Source: Burkholderiales bacterium
GTDB taxonomy: Bacteria > Pseudomonadota > Gammaproteobacteria > Burkholderiales > SG8-41
Reading direction: 5' to 3'
Assembly: GCA_036262035.1 (NCBI GenBank)
Contig: DATAJS010000001.1
Coordinates: forward strand, 124,001 to 188,000
DNA length: 64,000 bases
Of the stretch, positions 37,616 through 46,912 are shown piece after piece. The position numbers were made by a program, and so were the translations under genes. Under the pieces are notes generated by a model that was not told the DNA's origin, did no database searches, and saw only the letters and a list, made by a program, of their open reading frames with translations. Positions within the stretch are counted from its first letter, which is position 1. The number at the start of each line of letters is the position of its first letter.

Positions 37616-40109
37616 CGAGCCGAGGCGCGGCCTCCAGGACGAGCACGAGCGCTGCGCCCTGCGCGCTCGTATAGAGCCAGAAGATGCAGGTGTTGTCGAA
37701 CGTGACCCGGCGCACGGGGTCGAGCTTGCCGCTGTAGCGCCGCGCAAGCGTGTAAGCGGCCATCGCGATCGCGACGAGCACGTGCAGCGCCTGCAGCGCG
37801 AGTCCCGCGTAGACGAGCGCGCCGTAGCCGTGCGCCGCCGGATCGATGTCCGCGTATGCGCTCCAGTGCAGCGCCGTCGCCGCCGCGGCGCACACCGCGC
37901 CGGCGAGCAGCGCTTCGGTGAAAAGGCGCCGGTGCAGGAGACGCCCCGCCCACACGAGCGCCGCGCCGCTCGCGCTCCACAACGCCGCCACCGTCACCGA
38001 CGTATGCCCCGCCGGTAACGCGTACGGTGCGGGCGGCCACGGGCCCTGCGACTGGGTCCACAGGTAGAACCACGAGAAGACGAGCGAGGCGAAGATCGTC
38101 GCATCGACGAGCAGCAGCACGCCCATCCCCCATGCCGAGTGCGAATGCCGTCCGCTCACGTAGATCGGCAGGGGCAGTCCGTCGCCGATATCGACCGGGC
38201 CGCGGATCGCGCCCGGGTCGGTCTCCCACAGCCACCGGAGTATCGCGGCCAGCGCGACGACGCCGCCGATCGCGGCGGCCACGTGCAGCTTCGCGGTCAG
38301 CAGCAGAAAGAACGCCGCGGTGCCCAGACCGGCGACGAACGGCAGCCAACTGTCGCCGGTGAGCACGAGCACATACTGCGGCCGCGCATCGCGCGGGCTC
38401 GTCACCAGAGTCTCGCGCCTGCCCGTCGCGGTTCCGGGCAGGTAATGCTGTCCCGCGTCGACCTCCGCCGCGAGCGTCGGTCTCGCCCACAGCGGATCCC
38501 GATCGTCGATGCGCGGGATGCTGCGGAAGCCGTAGTCGTCGGCCGGCAGCCATTCGAGCGTGGAGGCGCCCCACACGTTCGCGTCGACTTTCTTGGCGAG
38601 GCGCAGGTGCATGAGCACGTCCAGCAGAAAGACGGCGAAGCCCGCGGCGAGCACGAACGCGCCGAGGGTGGAAAGCAGATTCAGCCCGTCCCAGCCGAGC
38701 CCCGCCTGGTACGTGTAGACCCGCCGCGGCATGCCGAGCATGCCGGTGATGTGCATCGGGAAGAACGTGGCGTGGAATCCCGCGAACATGAGCGCGCACG
38801 ACCACTTGCCCATGCGCTCCGACAACGGCTTGCCCGAGACGAACGGCGCCCAGTAATAGATCGCCGCGATCAGCGGGAACACCATGCCGCCGATCAGCAC
38901 GTAATGGAAATGCGCGACGACGAAGTAGGTGTCGTGCGCCTGCCAGTCGAAAGGCACGACCGCGAGCATCACGCCGGTGAGACCGCCGAGCACAAAGGTC
39001 GCGAAGAACGCGAGCAGGAACCACGTCGGCGCGGCGAACCGCACCTCGCCGCGCCACAGCGTGGTCACCCACGAGAACAGCTGGATCGCGGTCGGGATGC
39101 TCACCGCCATGCTCGCGGCGGAGAAGAACGCCGCGTATTTGTGCGTGAGGCCGATCGCGTACATGTGGTGCGCCCACAGCGTGAAGCTCAGCACGCCGAC
39201 TATGATCGTCGCGGCGACGATCCAGCGATAACCCGCGAGTCGCGTGCGCGCGAGCGTGGGCACGATCATCGAGATCATCCCCGCGGCGGGCAGGAAGATG
39301 ATGTACACCTCCGGATGACCGAAGAGCCAGAAGAGGTGCTGCCACAGCACCGGGTCGCCGCCGCGCTCGACGATGAAGAACGGCCAGCCCAATGCGCGCT
39401 CCAGCTCGAGCAGCAGCGTGCCGAGGATGATCGGCGGGAAGCCGAACACGATCATCGCGCCGACGACCAGCATCGCCCACGCGAAGAGCGGCATCTTCAT
39501 GAGCGACATCCCGGGCGCGCGCGTGCGCAGTATCCCGACGACGAGCTCCACCGCGCCCGCGATCGCCGAGATCTCGATGAAACCGATGCCGAGCAGCCAC
39601 CAGTCCGCGCCGCTGCCCGGCGAATAGGTGCCGCCGGTGAGCGGCGGATACATGAACCAGCCGCCGTCCGGTGCGACGCCAAAAAAGATCGTGCCGAAGA
39701 ACACGAGCCCGCCGATCGCGTACGCCCAGTAGGCGTACGCCGACAGCCGCGGGAACGGCAGGTCGCGCGCACCGAGCATGTTGGGCAGGAGCAGCACCGC
39801 GACCGCTTCGACGACCGGCACCGCGAAGAGAAACATCATCACCGTGCCGTGCATGGTGAAGATGCGGTTGTACTCGGCGTTGGACAGCAAGTCGTTGCCG
39901 GGCACCGCGAGCTGAGCGCGCATGAGCAGCGCGAGCACGCCCGCGAGGACCAGGAAGAGCAGCGCGGTCCCGACGTAGAAGAGCCCGATGACGGTGTTGT
40001 TGACCGCGCCGAAGATGCGCCACCCGCGCGGCGTCAGCCATGCGCGCTCCAGCGCTTCGAGCTCGCCGTCGGGGCGCGGCAGCGGGTTGGGCAGCGGCCG
40101 CCCGCTCAC
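37608..40109 (-). CDS. ctaD: Cytochrome c oxidase subunit I-III fusion
   Basis: An 833-residue fused haem-copper oxidase subunit I and III. The subunit I part (about residues 20-560) has the haem a ligand in FTMHGTVMMF, the CuB/Tyr motif GHPEVY with the D-channel Glu of type A1 enzymes, the CuB pair WAHHMY, and the two haem ligands in AHFHYVLIGG. The remaining part (about 600-833) has the helices of subunit III, including SHSAWGMGVLLLVDATIFAS. Such fusions occur in caa3-type oxidases. It starts at GTG 40109, overlapping the subunit II stop as GTGA. It receives electrons from the cytochromes encoded upstream. Confidence 0.94.
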   Translation of the reverse strand: MSGRPLPNPLPRPDGELEALERAWLTPRGWRIFGAVNNTVIGLFYVGTALLFLVLAGVLALLMRAQLAVPGNDLLSNAEYNRIFTMHGTVMMFLFAVPVVEAVAVLLLPNMLGARDLPFPRLSAYAYWAYAIGGLVFFGTIFFGVAPDGGWFMYPPLTGGTYSPGSGADWWLLGIGFIEISAIAGAVELVVGILRTRAPGMSLMKMPLFAWAMLVVGAMIVFGFPPIILGTLLLELERALGWPFFIVERGGDPVLWQHLFWLFGHPEVYIIFLPAAGMISMIVPTLARTRLAGYRWIVAATIIVGVLSFTLWAHHMYAIGLTHKYAAFFSAASMAVSIPTAIQLFSWVTTLWRGEVRFAAPTWFLLAFFATFVLGGLTGVMLAVVPFDWQAHDTYFVVAHFHYVLIGGMVFPLIAAIYYWAPFVSGKPLSERMGKWSCALMFAGFHATFFPMHITGMLGMPRRVYTYQAGLGWDGLNLLSTLGAFVLAAGFAVFLLDVLMHLRLAKKVDANVWGASTLEWLPADDYGFRSIPRIDDRDPLWARPTLAAEVDAGQHYLPGTATGRRETLVTSPRDARPQYVLVLTGDSWLPFVAGLGTAAFFLLLTAKLHVAAAIGGVVALAAILRWLWETDPGAIRGPVDIGDGLPLPIYVSGRHSHSAWGMGVLLLVDATIFASLVFSWFYLWTQSQGPWPPAPYALPAGHTSVTVAALWSASGAALVWAGRLLHRRLFTEALLAGAVCAAAATALHWSAYADIDPAAHGYGALVYAGLALQALHVLVAIAMAAYTLARRYSGKLDPVRRVTFDNTCIFWLYTSAQGAALVLVLEAAPRLVT

Positions 40110-41008
40110 TTGAGGCTCTCGACGTACTCGGTGAGCGCGTGCAGCGCCTGCGGCGTAGTGCGGGTCGGCGGCATGAGGTTGCCGGGCTTGATGCCCTGGC
40201 TGTCCGCGATCCAGCCGGCGAGCGCGCCGCGGCTCATCGGCAGCGTGCCGGCGGCCAGCGTCGCGCGGCTCGCGACATGCGTGAGGTCGGGGCCGTCGCG
40301 GCCCGCCGCCTGCGTGCCGCGCACGGTGTGGCATTGCGCGCAGCCGGACATCGCGAACTGCCGCGCGCCCTCCTCGTCGGCGATGGCCGGTCTGCTCTCT
40401 TTTTCCAGCCAGCGCTCGAAGTCGGCGTTGTCGTGCACGATCACGCTCAGCGCCATCAGCGCGTGCTGCGCGCCGCAGTACTCGGCGCACTGCCCGCGAT
40501 ACACGCCCGGCCGCGACGCTTCGACGACGAGATGATTGACCCGGCCCGGGATCATGTCGACCTTGCCGGCGAGGCTCGGCACCCAGAAGCTGTGGATGAC
40601 ATCGCTCGTCTCGAGCAGGAGCTTCACGCGCCGGTTCGCGGGCAGGTGCAGCTCGTTGGCCGATACGACGTCTCCGGTAGGCTGTACGTAGCGCACTTCC
40701 CACCACCAGCGCTTGGCGACGATGCGCACCGTGACGCTGCAATCGACGTCCATCGACAGCGCCTCGCCCACGCGCAGCGCGTATACGAGCAGGACGCCGA
40801 GCACGAGCGTCGGCAGCGCGAGGCCGCCGCCGACGATCCACGCGCGCGACGACACGCGCGATGCGCGGCCGAGCACGGCGATCGCGACGATCGCCACGGC
40901 CACCGCGAACGTCGCGGCGGTGCCGATGTAGAGCACCCGCGAGAGCTCGTCGATCGCCAGCGCATGCGTGCCCGCAGGCTCGAACGCGGATTGACCCGTC
41001 GCATTCAC
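40106..41008 (-). CDS. ctaC: Cytochrome c oxidase subunit II with C-terminal cytochrome c
   Basis: A 300-residue subunit II. Two N-terminal transmembrane helices are followed by a cupredoxin domain with the CuA ligands in GQCAEYCGAQHALM and the SFWVPSLAGK loop. A C-terminal cytochrome c domain (about residues 215-300) has CAQCH and the distal Met in NLMPP. This marks a caa3-type oxidase. The start is a GTG whose bases overlap the stop of the preceding cytochrome gene (GTGA). The same overlap recurs with subunit I, so the operon is tightly coupled. No signal peptide is needed beyond the first helix. Confidence 0.93.
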   Translation of the reverse strand: MNATGQSAFEPAGTHALAIDELSRVLYIGTAATFAVAVAIVAIAVLGRASRVSSRAWIVGGGLALPTLVLGVLLVYALRVGEALSMDVDCSVTVRIVAKRWWWEVRYVQPTGDVVSANELHLPANRRVKLLLETSDVIHSFWVPSLAGKVDMIPGRVNHLVVEASRPGVYRGQCAEYCGAQHALMALSVIVHDNADFERWLEKESRPAIADEEGARQFAMSGCAQCHTVRGTQAAGRDGPDLTHVASRATLAAGTLPMSRGALAGWIADSQGIKPGNLMPPTRTTPQALHALTEYVESLK

Positions 41009-41844
41009 TTCAGGGTCGCGAGATACGCCGCCAGATCGCGCGCGTCCTGTTCGCTCACGCCGAGGTCGGGCATTGCGGTTCCGGGCTTCACGCTCGGCGG
41101 AGACCTGAGCCAGCGCACCATGTTCTCCGGGGTATTCGCGAGCGCGCCGCCGATATAGCTGCGCCTGGCGATGCCGGCGAGCGGCGGCCCGACGTGCTTC
41201 GTCGCGCCGGTGACGAGCGGTATGACGTGACACGTCGTGCACGCGTACTGATCGAGCGCTCGCCGTCCCGCGTCGGCGTTGCCGGGGCGCCGCTCGACCG
41301 CAGGCGCGACCGCGTTCCCGGTCTGCGCGATCTTCGCGGCCGCTTCGCCGTACTGCGCAGCGGAGAGATAGGGCAGCCGGTGCTTCACGAACGCAACGAC
41401 CTCCCAGATCTCGTCGTCGCTCATGCGGTGCTTCCACGCCGGCATCCCGGTCGCCTTGATGCCGTTCTTCACCACCCACTGCACTTCGGCCGCGGGCCAC
41501 TCGCGGCCGACCGTCACGAGATACGCCGGCACCGGCATCATGCCGAGCGCGGCAGGCCCCGGCGACACGCCCGGACCGCCGTGGCACTGCTCGCAGTTGC
41601 GCACGTAAGCGGCGAAGCCGCGCGCGATCGTCGGCTCGGACGCGAGATCGGGGACGGCGGTGTCTTTCGCCCGCGCCGCCACCGACCGGCGCATCGTCGC
41701 CTCGATCAGCCAGTACACCGGCTTGGTGTGCGGGTCGACCGCGGAGATGTCGTATACGCCGGAGAGCACGAAAGCGGCGCCGCCGATCGCGCCGAGGGCG
41801 CCGAGCACGACGGCGGTCGTGATGACCGTTCGCAGGCGCGTCAT
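41005..41844 (-). CDS. Dihaem cytochrome c, membrane-anchored
   Basis: A 279-residue protein with an N-terminal membrane anchor (about residues 8-30) and two class I cytochrome c domains, with haem sites CEQCH (near 84) and CTTCH (near 205). The C-terminal domain ends TAMPDLGVSEQDARDLAAYL, almost repeated in the small cytochrome just upstream. It probably feeds electrons to the CuA site of the oxidase. It overlaps both neighbours by four bases (ATGA upstream, GTGA downstream). Confidence 0.9.
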   Translation of the reverse strand: MTRLRTVITTAVVLGALGAIGGAAFVLSGVYDISAVDPHTKPVYWLIEATMRRSVAARAKDTAVPDLASEPTIARGFAAYVRNCEQCHGGPGVSPGPAALGMMPVPAYLVTVGREWPAAEVQWVVKNGIKATGMPAWKHRMSDDEIWEVVAFVKHRLPYLSAAQYGEAAAKIAQTGNAVAPAVERRPGNADAGRRALDQYACTTCHVIPLVTGATKHVGPPLAGIARRSYIGGALANTPENMVRWLRSPPSVKPGTAMPDLGVSEQDARDLAAYLATLK

Positions 41845-42197
41845 CGCAGCGTGTAGAGATAGGCGGCGATGTCGCGCGCTTCGGCTTCGGAGATGCCGAG
41901 ATCGGGCATTGCCGTGCCCGGCGCGTAGCGCTGCGGCCGCGACACCCACGCCGCCATGTTCTCCGGCGTGTTCGGGAGCACGCCGCCGAGGTAGGCGCGA
42001 TGAGCGATGCGCTCGAGCGGCGGGCCGACCGTACCCTGAGCGCCCGGCAGTCCGGAGTGACAGCTCGCGCAGCCGTAACGCTCGATGTAAACGCGGCCGC
42101 GGGCTTCGTCGCCGCCGGCGACGACCTGCTTCGGCGCTTCGCTGCTGCACGCGCCGAGGGCGACGAGGAGTGCGAGGCTAGAGCGTATAGATCGCAT
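41841..42197 (-). CDS. Monohaem cytochrome c lipoprotein
   Basis: A 118-residue small cytochrome. A lipoprotein signal with lipobox LGAC (near residue 19) precedes one haem site, CASCH (near residue 45), and a TAMPDLGISEAEARDIAAYL end carrying the distal Met. It is a probable membrane-tethered electron carrier and the first gene of the oxidase operon. The start is ATG 42197, which overlaps the metallophosphoesterase gene by 20 bases; a longer frame adds only out-of-context sequence. Confidence 0.88.
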   Translation of the reverse strand: MRSIRSSLALLVALGACSSEAPKQVVAGGDEARGRVYIERYGCASCHSGLPGAQGTVGPPLERIAHRAYLGGVLPNTPENMAAWVSRPQRYAPGTAMPDLGISEAEARDIAAYLYTLR

Positions 42198-42906
42198 AAG
42201 GCATGCGGATGAGCGGCATCGCGACGTTGCGCACCGGCACTCCGCCTTCGGTGACGCCTTCGACGCTGCCGTAATGGGCGTGACCGTGCAGCACGAGGTC
42301 GGCGCCCGCGCGATCGATCGCATCGGCGAGTTGATACGCCCCGAGATAGGGAAAGATCTCGGGACGCTCGCCTTCGACCGTGCCGCGCACCGGCGCGTAA
42401 TGGATCAGGGCCACGCGGCGATCGGTTCGAAGGCTCGTGAGCTGCGCTTCGAGCGCGGACGCCGCGTCGTCGGTCGCCTGGATGAAAGCTTTCATCTCGG
42501 GCTCGCCGAACTTGTGGCCGTGGTCGCCCTTGAACCCGCCGCAGAAGCCTTTCACGCCGGAGATGCCGAGGGTGCGCCCGCGCACTTGCAGCGTCACCGA
42601 TTCGCCTTCGAGCATGATCACGCCGGCGCTTTCGAGCGTTTCGCGTATCGCGTGCGCCTGACCGCGATGATGGTCGTGGTTGCCGAGCACCGCGACGACC
42701 GGCACCGGGGCGCCGCGCAGCTCCGCGGCGAGCGCCTGCGCTTCCTCGATACGGCCGACGTTGGTGAGGTCGCCCGCGATGAGCAGCGCGTCGGCGCGAT
42801 CCTTCAGCGCGGCGTAGTGCGGGCGCAGTTGTCCCCTGGTCCCTACCGATGCGTGGATGTCACCGACCGCCGCAATGCGAATCCCGTCTCCCGCCTCACG
42901 CCTCAC
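42178..42906 (-). CDS. Calcineurin-like metallophosphoesterase
   Basis: A 242-residue metallophosphoesterase with the full metal-binding set: GDIH (near residue 15), GDLT, GNHDHH and HGHAHYG. No signal peptide is seen, so it is cytoplasmic; the substrate is unknown. GTG 42906 is supported by a GGAGGA six bases upstream, located within the last codons of the AI-2E-type permease gene. The two genes overlap by 11 bases. It also overlaps the first cytochrome gene, so the oxidase operon may begin as far up as the permease. Confidence 0.9.
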   Translation of the reverse strand: MRREAGDGIRIAAVGDIHASVGTRGQLRPHYAALKDRADALLIAGDLTNVGRIEEAQALAAELRGAPVPVVAVLGNHDHHRGQAHAIRETLESAGVIMLEGESVTLQVRGRTLGISGVKGFCGGFKGDHGHKFGEPEMKAFIQATDDAASALEAQLTSLRTDRRVALIHYAPVRGTVEGERPEIFPYLGAYQLADAIDRAGADLVLHGHAHYGSVEGVTEGGVPVRNVAMPLIRMPYAIYTL

Positions 42907-43957
42907 GCTGCTTCCTCCGATCTCCCAGCACGTCCTCTATATACACGCGATTGACGAGCACCAGCGCGCACGCCGCGAGCGGCGTCGCGAACACGATGCC
43001 GAGCACGCCGAGCATGGTCCCGAGCACGACCTGCGCGCTCATCGTCACCAGCGGCGGGATGTCCACGCTCCTCTGGAACACGAGCGGCGAGAGCACGTAG
43101 CCTTCGAGCGACTGCACGCCCCAGTACAGCAGCACTACCCACAGCACCTCCTGCGGCCCGAGGGTCGAGGCGATGAGCACCGCCGGCAGCGCCGCGAGTA
43201 TCGGCCCGAGGTACGGAATGAACTCGAGCACGAACATGATGAGCCCGAGCGCGAGCGCCAGCGGGATGCCGAGGAGATAGAGCCCGATGGTGATCAGCGT
43301 CCCGACGAACGTCATCAGGAGCAGCGTCCCCATGAGCCAGCGGCGCAGCGCGCCCGACAGCTCGCGCAGGATCTCCTCGGCGCGCGGGCGGTAGCCGAGC
43401 GGCACGAGGCGCAGCACGCCGTTGAAGTACAGGCCGGGATCGGCGGCGACGTAGACGCCGATGATGACCGAGAGCACGAGGCCCGACACGCCGCCGAGCG
43501 TCGCGCCGATCACCTTGCCGATCGCGCCGACGTTGCCGCTGTCGAGCTGGTACTCGCCGAGGCTGGTCAGGAGGTCCCGGCCCCACGAATACTTTCCCAG
43601 GAGGCCGCGCACCTGCTGCCACATCGCCGCCATGTTGCGGCCGAGCTCGTCGAACTGGCCGGCGATCTCCGCCGACAGATACCAGCCGCCCCAGCCGAAG
43701 ACGAGCACGAGCACGCCGCCGACGAGCAGGACCGACCAGCCGGGTGGAATGCGCGTGTATTGCGAGACGAGATCGCCGAGGCCGCGCAGCAGCGTCGCGA
43801 GCAGCACGCCGCCGAAGATGAGCAGCAGCACGTGCGAGGCCATGTACAGCGCCGCCACGAGCAGGAACGCGAACGTCGCGGCTGCGACGGCGACGACCAC
43901 TTTTCTCGTGTAAGCGTTGGATGCGCCCTGCATGGCCGCGCCAGACGCAATCAGCAT
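42896..43957 (-). CDS. AI-2E-family (PerM) membrane permease
   Basis: A membrane protein of about 353 residues with seven or eight helices in the PerM/AI-2E transporter family. Typical blocks are FGGVLLATLLRGL near the N-terminus and FVLEFIPYLGPILAALPAV in the C-terminal half. Members export small signals or act in osmolyte or antiport functions, so the specific role is open. Starts at 43957 or 43933 are both possible and neither has a good ribosome site. Upstream lies repeat Q3. Confidence 0.88.
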   Translation of the reverse strand: MLIASGAAMQGASNAYTRKVVVAVAAATFAFLLVAALYMASHVLLLIFGGVLLATLLRGLGDLVSQYTRIPPGWSVLLVGGVLVLVFGWGGWYLSAEIAGQFDELGRNMAAMWQQVRGLLGKYSWGRDLLTSLGEYQLDSGNVGAIGKVIGATLGGVSGLVLSVIIGVYVAADPGLYFNGVLRLVPLGYRPRAEEILRELSGALRRWLMGTLLLMTFVGTLITIGLYLLGIPLALALGLIMFVLEFIPYLGPILAALPAVLIASTLGPQEVLWVVLLYWGVQSLEGYVLSPLVFQRSVDIPPLVTMSAQVVLGTMLGVLGIVFATPLAACALVLVNRVYIEDVLGDRRKQREA

Positions 43958-43981
43958 GCCACCGGCACCGAGGCCAGCCAC

Positions 43982-44040
43982 CCAAGGAAGGGAGGTCTCG
44001 GAGGGAAACCTTGGTTTCCCTCCGAGGCGTTCACCGGAGC
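43982..44040. repeat. GGAGGGAAACC/GGTTTCCCTCC element Q3
   Basis: A perfect GGAGGGAAACC-TT-GGTTTCCCTCC hairpin, preceded by CAAGGAAGGGAGG and followed by CGTTCACCGG exactly as in Q1. It lies between a Bug gene stop and the AI-2E permease start on the same strand. Confidence 0.85.
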
Positions 44041-44073
44041 CGCCGCAGGCGGCGAGAATAGTCGCGCGAGCGG

Positions 44074-45057
44074 CTATTCGAGCTTGATATTTGCCGCTTT
44101 CAGCACCTTCGCATACTTGTCGATCTCCGCGCGCACCAGCCGCTGGAGCTCGATGTTCGACGCGTTGTGCGCGGGCTCCGCGCCGTTGCGCTCGAGCTGC
44201 TCCTTCATGTCGGGCGAGAGCACGATCTTGACGAGCTCGCTGTGCAGGCGATTGAGGATGGGCGCCGGCGTATGGCGGGGCGCGAAGAAGCCGAGCCACA
44301 GCGACACTTCGAAACCGGGATAACCGGATTCGGCGACGGTCGGCGTATCCGGCAGTGCCGGCGAGCGCTTGAGGGTACCGACCGCGAGCGGCCGCAGCTT
44401 GCCCGATTTCGCGTGCGGCAGCACCGCCGGCATGCTGCCGAAGAGCGCCTGCACCTGGCCGCCGAGCGTCGCGGTGCCTGCCGGACCGTTGCCGTTGTAA
44501 GGCACGTGGACGATGTCCATGCCCGCGGTGTGCTTCAGCATCTCCATCGCGAGGTGCGTGGTCGAGCCCGCGCCTGCAGACGCGTAGTTGAGCTTGCCCG
44601 GCTGCGACTTCACCAGCGCGACGAACTCTTTGAGCGTATTCGCCTTCACCGCCGGATTGACCACCAGCAGGTACGGCGTCGACGCCACGAGCGTGATCGG
44701 GTCGAAATCCTTGATCGGGTCGTACTTGATCTTCGCGATGCCGTAGGCCGCGGGCGCGATCACGTGGGTACTCGTCGTGCCCATGGTGAGCGTGTAGCCG
44801 TCCGGGTTCGCGCGCGCCGCGATCTCGGTGCCGACGATGCCGCCGGCGCCGCCGCGGTTGTCGACGATGACCTGCTGGCCGAGGCTTTGCGACAGGCGTT
44901 GCGCAACGATGCGCCCGATGATGTCGGTCGATCCGCCCGCGGGAAAGGCGACGATGAGGCGGATCGGCTTGGTGGGGTAACCGCCTTGAGCGTGTACGGC
45001 GGCGGGTACGGCGAGCGCGAGCGCGGCGGCGCCCGCGGCGGCGAGACGGAATGTCAT
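44074..45057 (-). CDS. Bug-type solute-binding protein
   Basis: A 327-residue tripartite-tricarboxylate-type receptor with a Sec signal peptide (cleavage after AVHAQ, near residue 24). The mature start YPTKPIRLIVAFPAGG and the DNRGGAGG and VAESGYPGF motifs are standard. CGGAGG precedes the ATG. The gene has no TctA/TctB partner and no adjacent regulator. The ligand is unknown; Bug proteins bind carboxylates, aromatic acids or amino acids. Confidence 0.93.
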   Translation of the reverse strand: MTFRLAAAGAAALALAVPAAVHAQGGYPTKPIRLIVAFPAGGSTDIIGRIVAQRLSQSLGQQVIVDNRGGAGGIVGTEIAARANPDGYTLTMGTTSTHVIAPAAYGIAKIKYDPIKDFDPITLVASTPYLLVVNPAVKANTLKEFVALVKSQPGKLNYASAGAGSTTHLAMEMLKHTAGMDIVHVPYNGNGPAGTATLGGQVQALFGSMPAVLPHAKSGKLRPLAVGTLKRSPALPDTPTVAESGYPGFEVSLWLGFFAPRHTPAPILNRLHSELVKIVLSPDMKEQLERNGAEPAHNASNIELQRLVRAEIDKYAKVLKAANIKLE

Positions 45058-45142
45058 TGTTTTCCTCCGTTGTCGTGGAAAAAGGACGACGGCGGCCGTC
45101 CTTCCCGTGCGACGGAGGATACCCGAAGCGCCGTGGCGGCGG

Positions 45143-45808
45143 TCAGTGACCGACGCCGCCGGGACTCATCTTGCGGTCGGCCGGGGAAGCTTCGGCGAGC
45201 GCGACCGTCAGCTTGTTGTCGACGTCGGCGACACCGTAGCAATCCGCCGCGATGTCCTCGATCCAGTGCTTCATCTGGCGGTGCGCGACCGCGCCGAGCA
45301 GCGTGACCTTGCCGCCCCGCACTTCGATCGTCACCTCGGATGCGTCGATACGCGGCTCGCGCTCGATCGCGTCGAAGATCTCTTCCTGGATGCGGTCGTC
45401 GGAGCGCGTGTAGTTCTTGGGGCCGTGCCGCACGTTGCGCTGCGATTGCATTTTTTCATGCTCGGGCGCGTAGCTTGAGGGCTGCCGCGCCGGACGGATG
45501 CGGTCGGTGCGCGCGCTGTATTCGCCTGCGGAGCCGAAGCCGCCTTCCCAGCCGAAGCCCAGCCGGCCGTGCGGTTGGTCGAACTCGCCGGGCGAGCCCG
45601 CCCGCGAGGCTTCGACGTAATCCTGCGCGACGCCGTGCGGCACGCCGTACACGCCGAACTGCCCGCCGCTGCCGTGCGCATAACCCATGCCGTGCACGCC
45701 GTAACCGGGTGTGTCGCCGGTCTGCCGCGGCGGTACCCCTTCGGAGACCTCGCCGTGTCCTGTCAGCGGTTCGTTCTTGCCGAAGGGATTGAAGTCTTTC
45801 TGAGCCAT
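45143..45808 (-). CDS. BON-domain protein (copy 2)
   Basis: A 221-residue protein. The first 125 residues are Gly/His/Tyr-rich and probably disordered (YGVHGMGYAHGSGG). The C-terminal BON domain (about residues 128-205) contains GPKNYTRSDDRIQEEI and EVTIEVRGGKVTLLG. It is a paralogue of the protein at 34695-35201. No signal peptide is visible. AGAGGG lies at normal distance from the ATG. A role in envelope maintenance or stress is inferred from the domain. Confidence 0.87.
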   Translation of the reverse strand: MAQKDFNPFGKNEPLTGHGEVSEGVPPRQTGDTPGYGVHGMGYAHGSGGQFGVYGVPHGVAQDYVEASRAGSPGEFDQPHGRLGFGWEGGFGSAGEYSARTDRIRPARQPSSYAPEHEKMQSQRNVRHGPKNYTRSDDRIQEEIFDAIEREPRIDASEVTIEVRGGKVTLLGAVAHRQMKHWIEDIAADCYGVADVDNKLTVALAEASPADRKMSPGGVGH

Positions 45809-45874
45809 GGTCCCTCTCCGGATGCGTGTTGCATGTTTCGCTGCAACACCTGTACCGGAGAGGACACGCGTAGC

Positions 45875-46855
45875 TCATTCCTGCTTGAGCAAGCCTTTCT
45901 TCAGCAGGCCGGAGACCTTTCCCGCTTCCTTCTTCACGAACGCGTCGAACTCCTCGGGCTTGCCGCCCTGGATTTCGAGGCCGAGCTGGTCGAGGCGCTG
46001 CTTCACGTCGGGCAGCTGCAGCGTTTTGTTGACCTGCGCGTTGAGCTTGTCGACGATCGCGCGCGGCAGCTTGGGCGGACCGGCCATGCCGAACCACACG
46101 ATCGCTTCGGCGTCCTTGATGCCCGACTCCGCGAGCGTCGGCACGTCGGGCAGCAGCGGGCTGCGCTTCGCGGACGCGATGCCGACGACTTTCACGCGGC
46201 CCGACTTGATCTGCGATTCGGCGCTCACCGTCGTGGTGTGCATCATCTGGATCTGCCCGCTGACGGCGTCCACCAGCGCGGGGCCGGAGCCTTTGTACGG
46301 CACGTGCACGACGTCGATGCCCGTCGCGCCCTGGAGCAGCGCGAGCCCGATGTGCAGGCTGCTGCCGTTGCCGGACGAGCCCCAGCTGATCTTGCCGGGA
46401 TTCGCCTTCGCGTACGCGATCAGCTCTTTGGGGTTGTTCGGGGGAAACTTCGGATTCGCGAGGATGAGCAGCGGCGCGTAGCCGATGAAGACGATGTTGG
46501 TGAAGTCCTCGACCTTGTACGAGCTGCGCTTGTGCATGAGCGGCGTGTTCACGCTAGGGCCCGGGTTCGCGAGCAGCAGCGTATACCCGTCCGGGTTGGC
46601 TTTCGCGACCGTGTCCGCGCCGATCGAGCCGCCCGCGCCGGGCCGGTTGTCGATGACGAACTGCTGGCCGAACGCTTCGCCGAGCTTGCCGCCGACGAGG
46701 CGCGCGATGATGTCGTTCGACGCGCCGGGCGTGAAAGGGACGACCCAGCGCACGGGGCGATTGGGATAGGCGCCGCCCGAATCGGCGGCGCTCGCAACGG
46801 CGCTGGACAGCGTCAGCGCAACGGCAAAACCAAGTTTGATACGACTGCTCGACAT
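45875..46855 (-). CDS. Bug-type solute-binding protein
   Basis: A 326-residue tripartite-tricarboxylate-type receptor. The signal peptide ends near ASAAD (residue 25), then YPNRPVRWVVPFTPGASND and DNRPGAGGSIG follow. GAGGAG sits upstream of ATG 46855. A longer in-frame reading upstream translates the 15-base repeat and is not part of the protein. It is the closest receptor to the lyase/D-2-hydroxyacid dehydrogenase pair and may import their substrate. Confidence 0.93.
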   Translation of the reverse strand: MSSSRIKLGFAVALTLSSAVASAADSGGAYPNRPVRWVVPFTPGASNDIIARLVGGKLGEAFGQQFVIDNRPGAGGSIGADTVAKANPDGYTLLLANPGPSVNTPLMHKRSSYKVEDFTNIVFIGYAPLLILANPKFPPNNPKELIAYAKANPGKISWGSSGNGSSLHIGLALLQGATGIDVVHVPYKGSGPALVDAVSGQIQMMHTTTVSAESQIKSGRVKVVGIASAKRSPLLPDVPTLAESGIKDAEAIVWFGMAGPPKLPRAIVDKLNAQVNKTLQLPDVKQRLDQLGLEIQGGKPEEFDAFVKKEAGKVSGLLKKGLLKQE

Positions 46856-46877
46856 GCTTGCTCCTCTTTGTTTTTCG

Positions 46878-46901
46878 CGGTGCGTTTGCACGCACCCTAC
46901 G
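46878..46901. repeat. GGTGCGT/ACGCACC hairpin
   Basis: CGGTGCGT-TTGC-ACGCACCCTACG forms the third copy of the TAGGGTGCGT palindrome family (others at 14654 and 18764). It lies between the Bug start and the 15-base repeats. Confidence 0.7.
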
Positions 46902-46912
46902 CTCTTCGTCAC

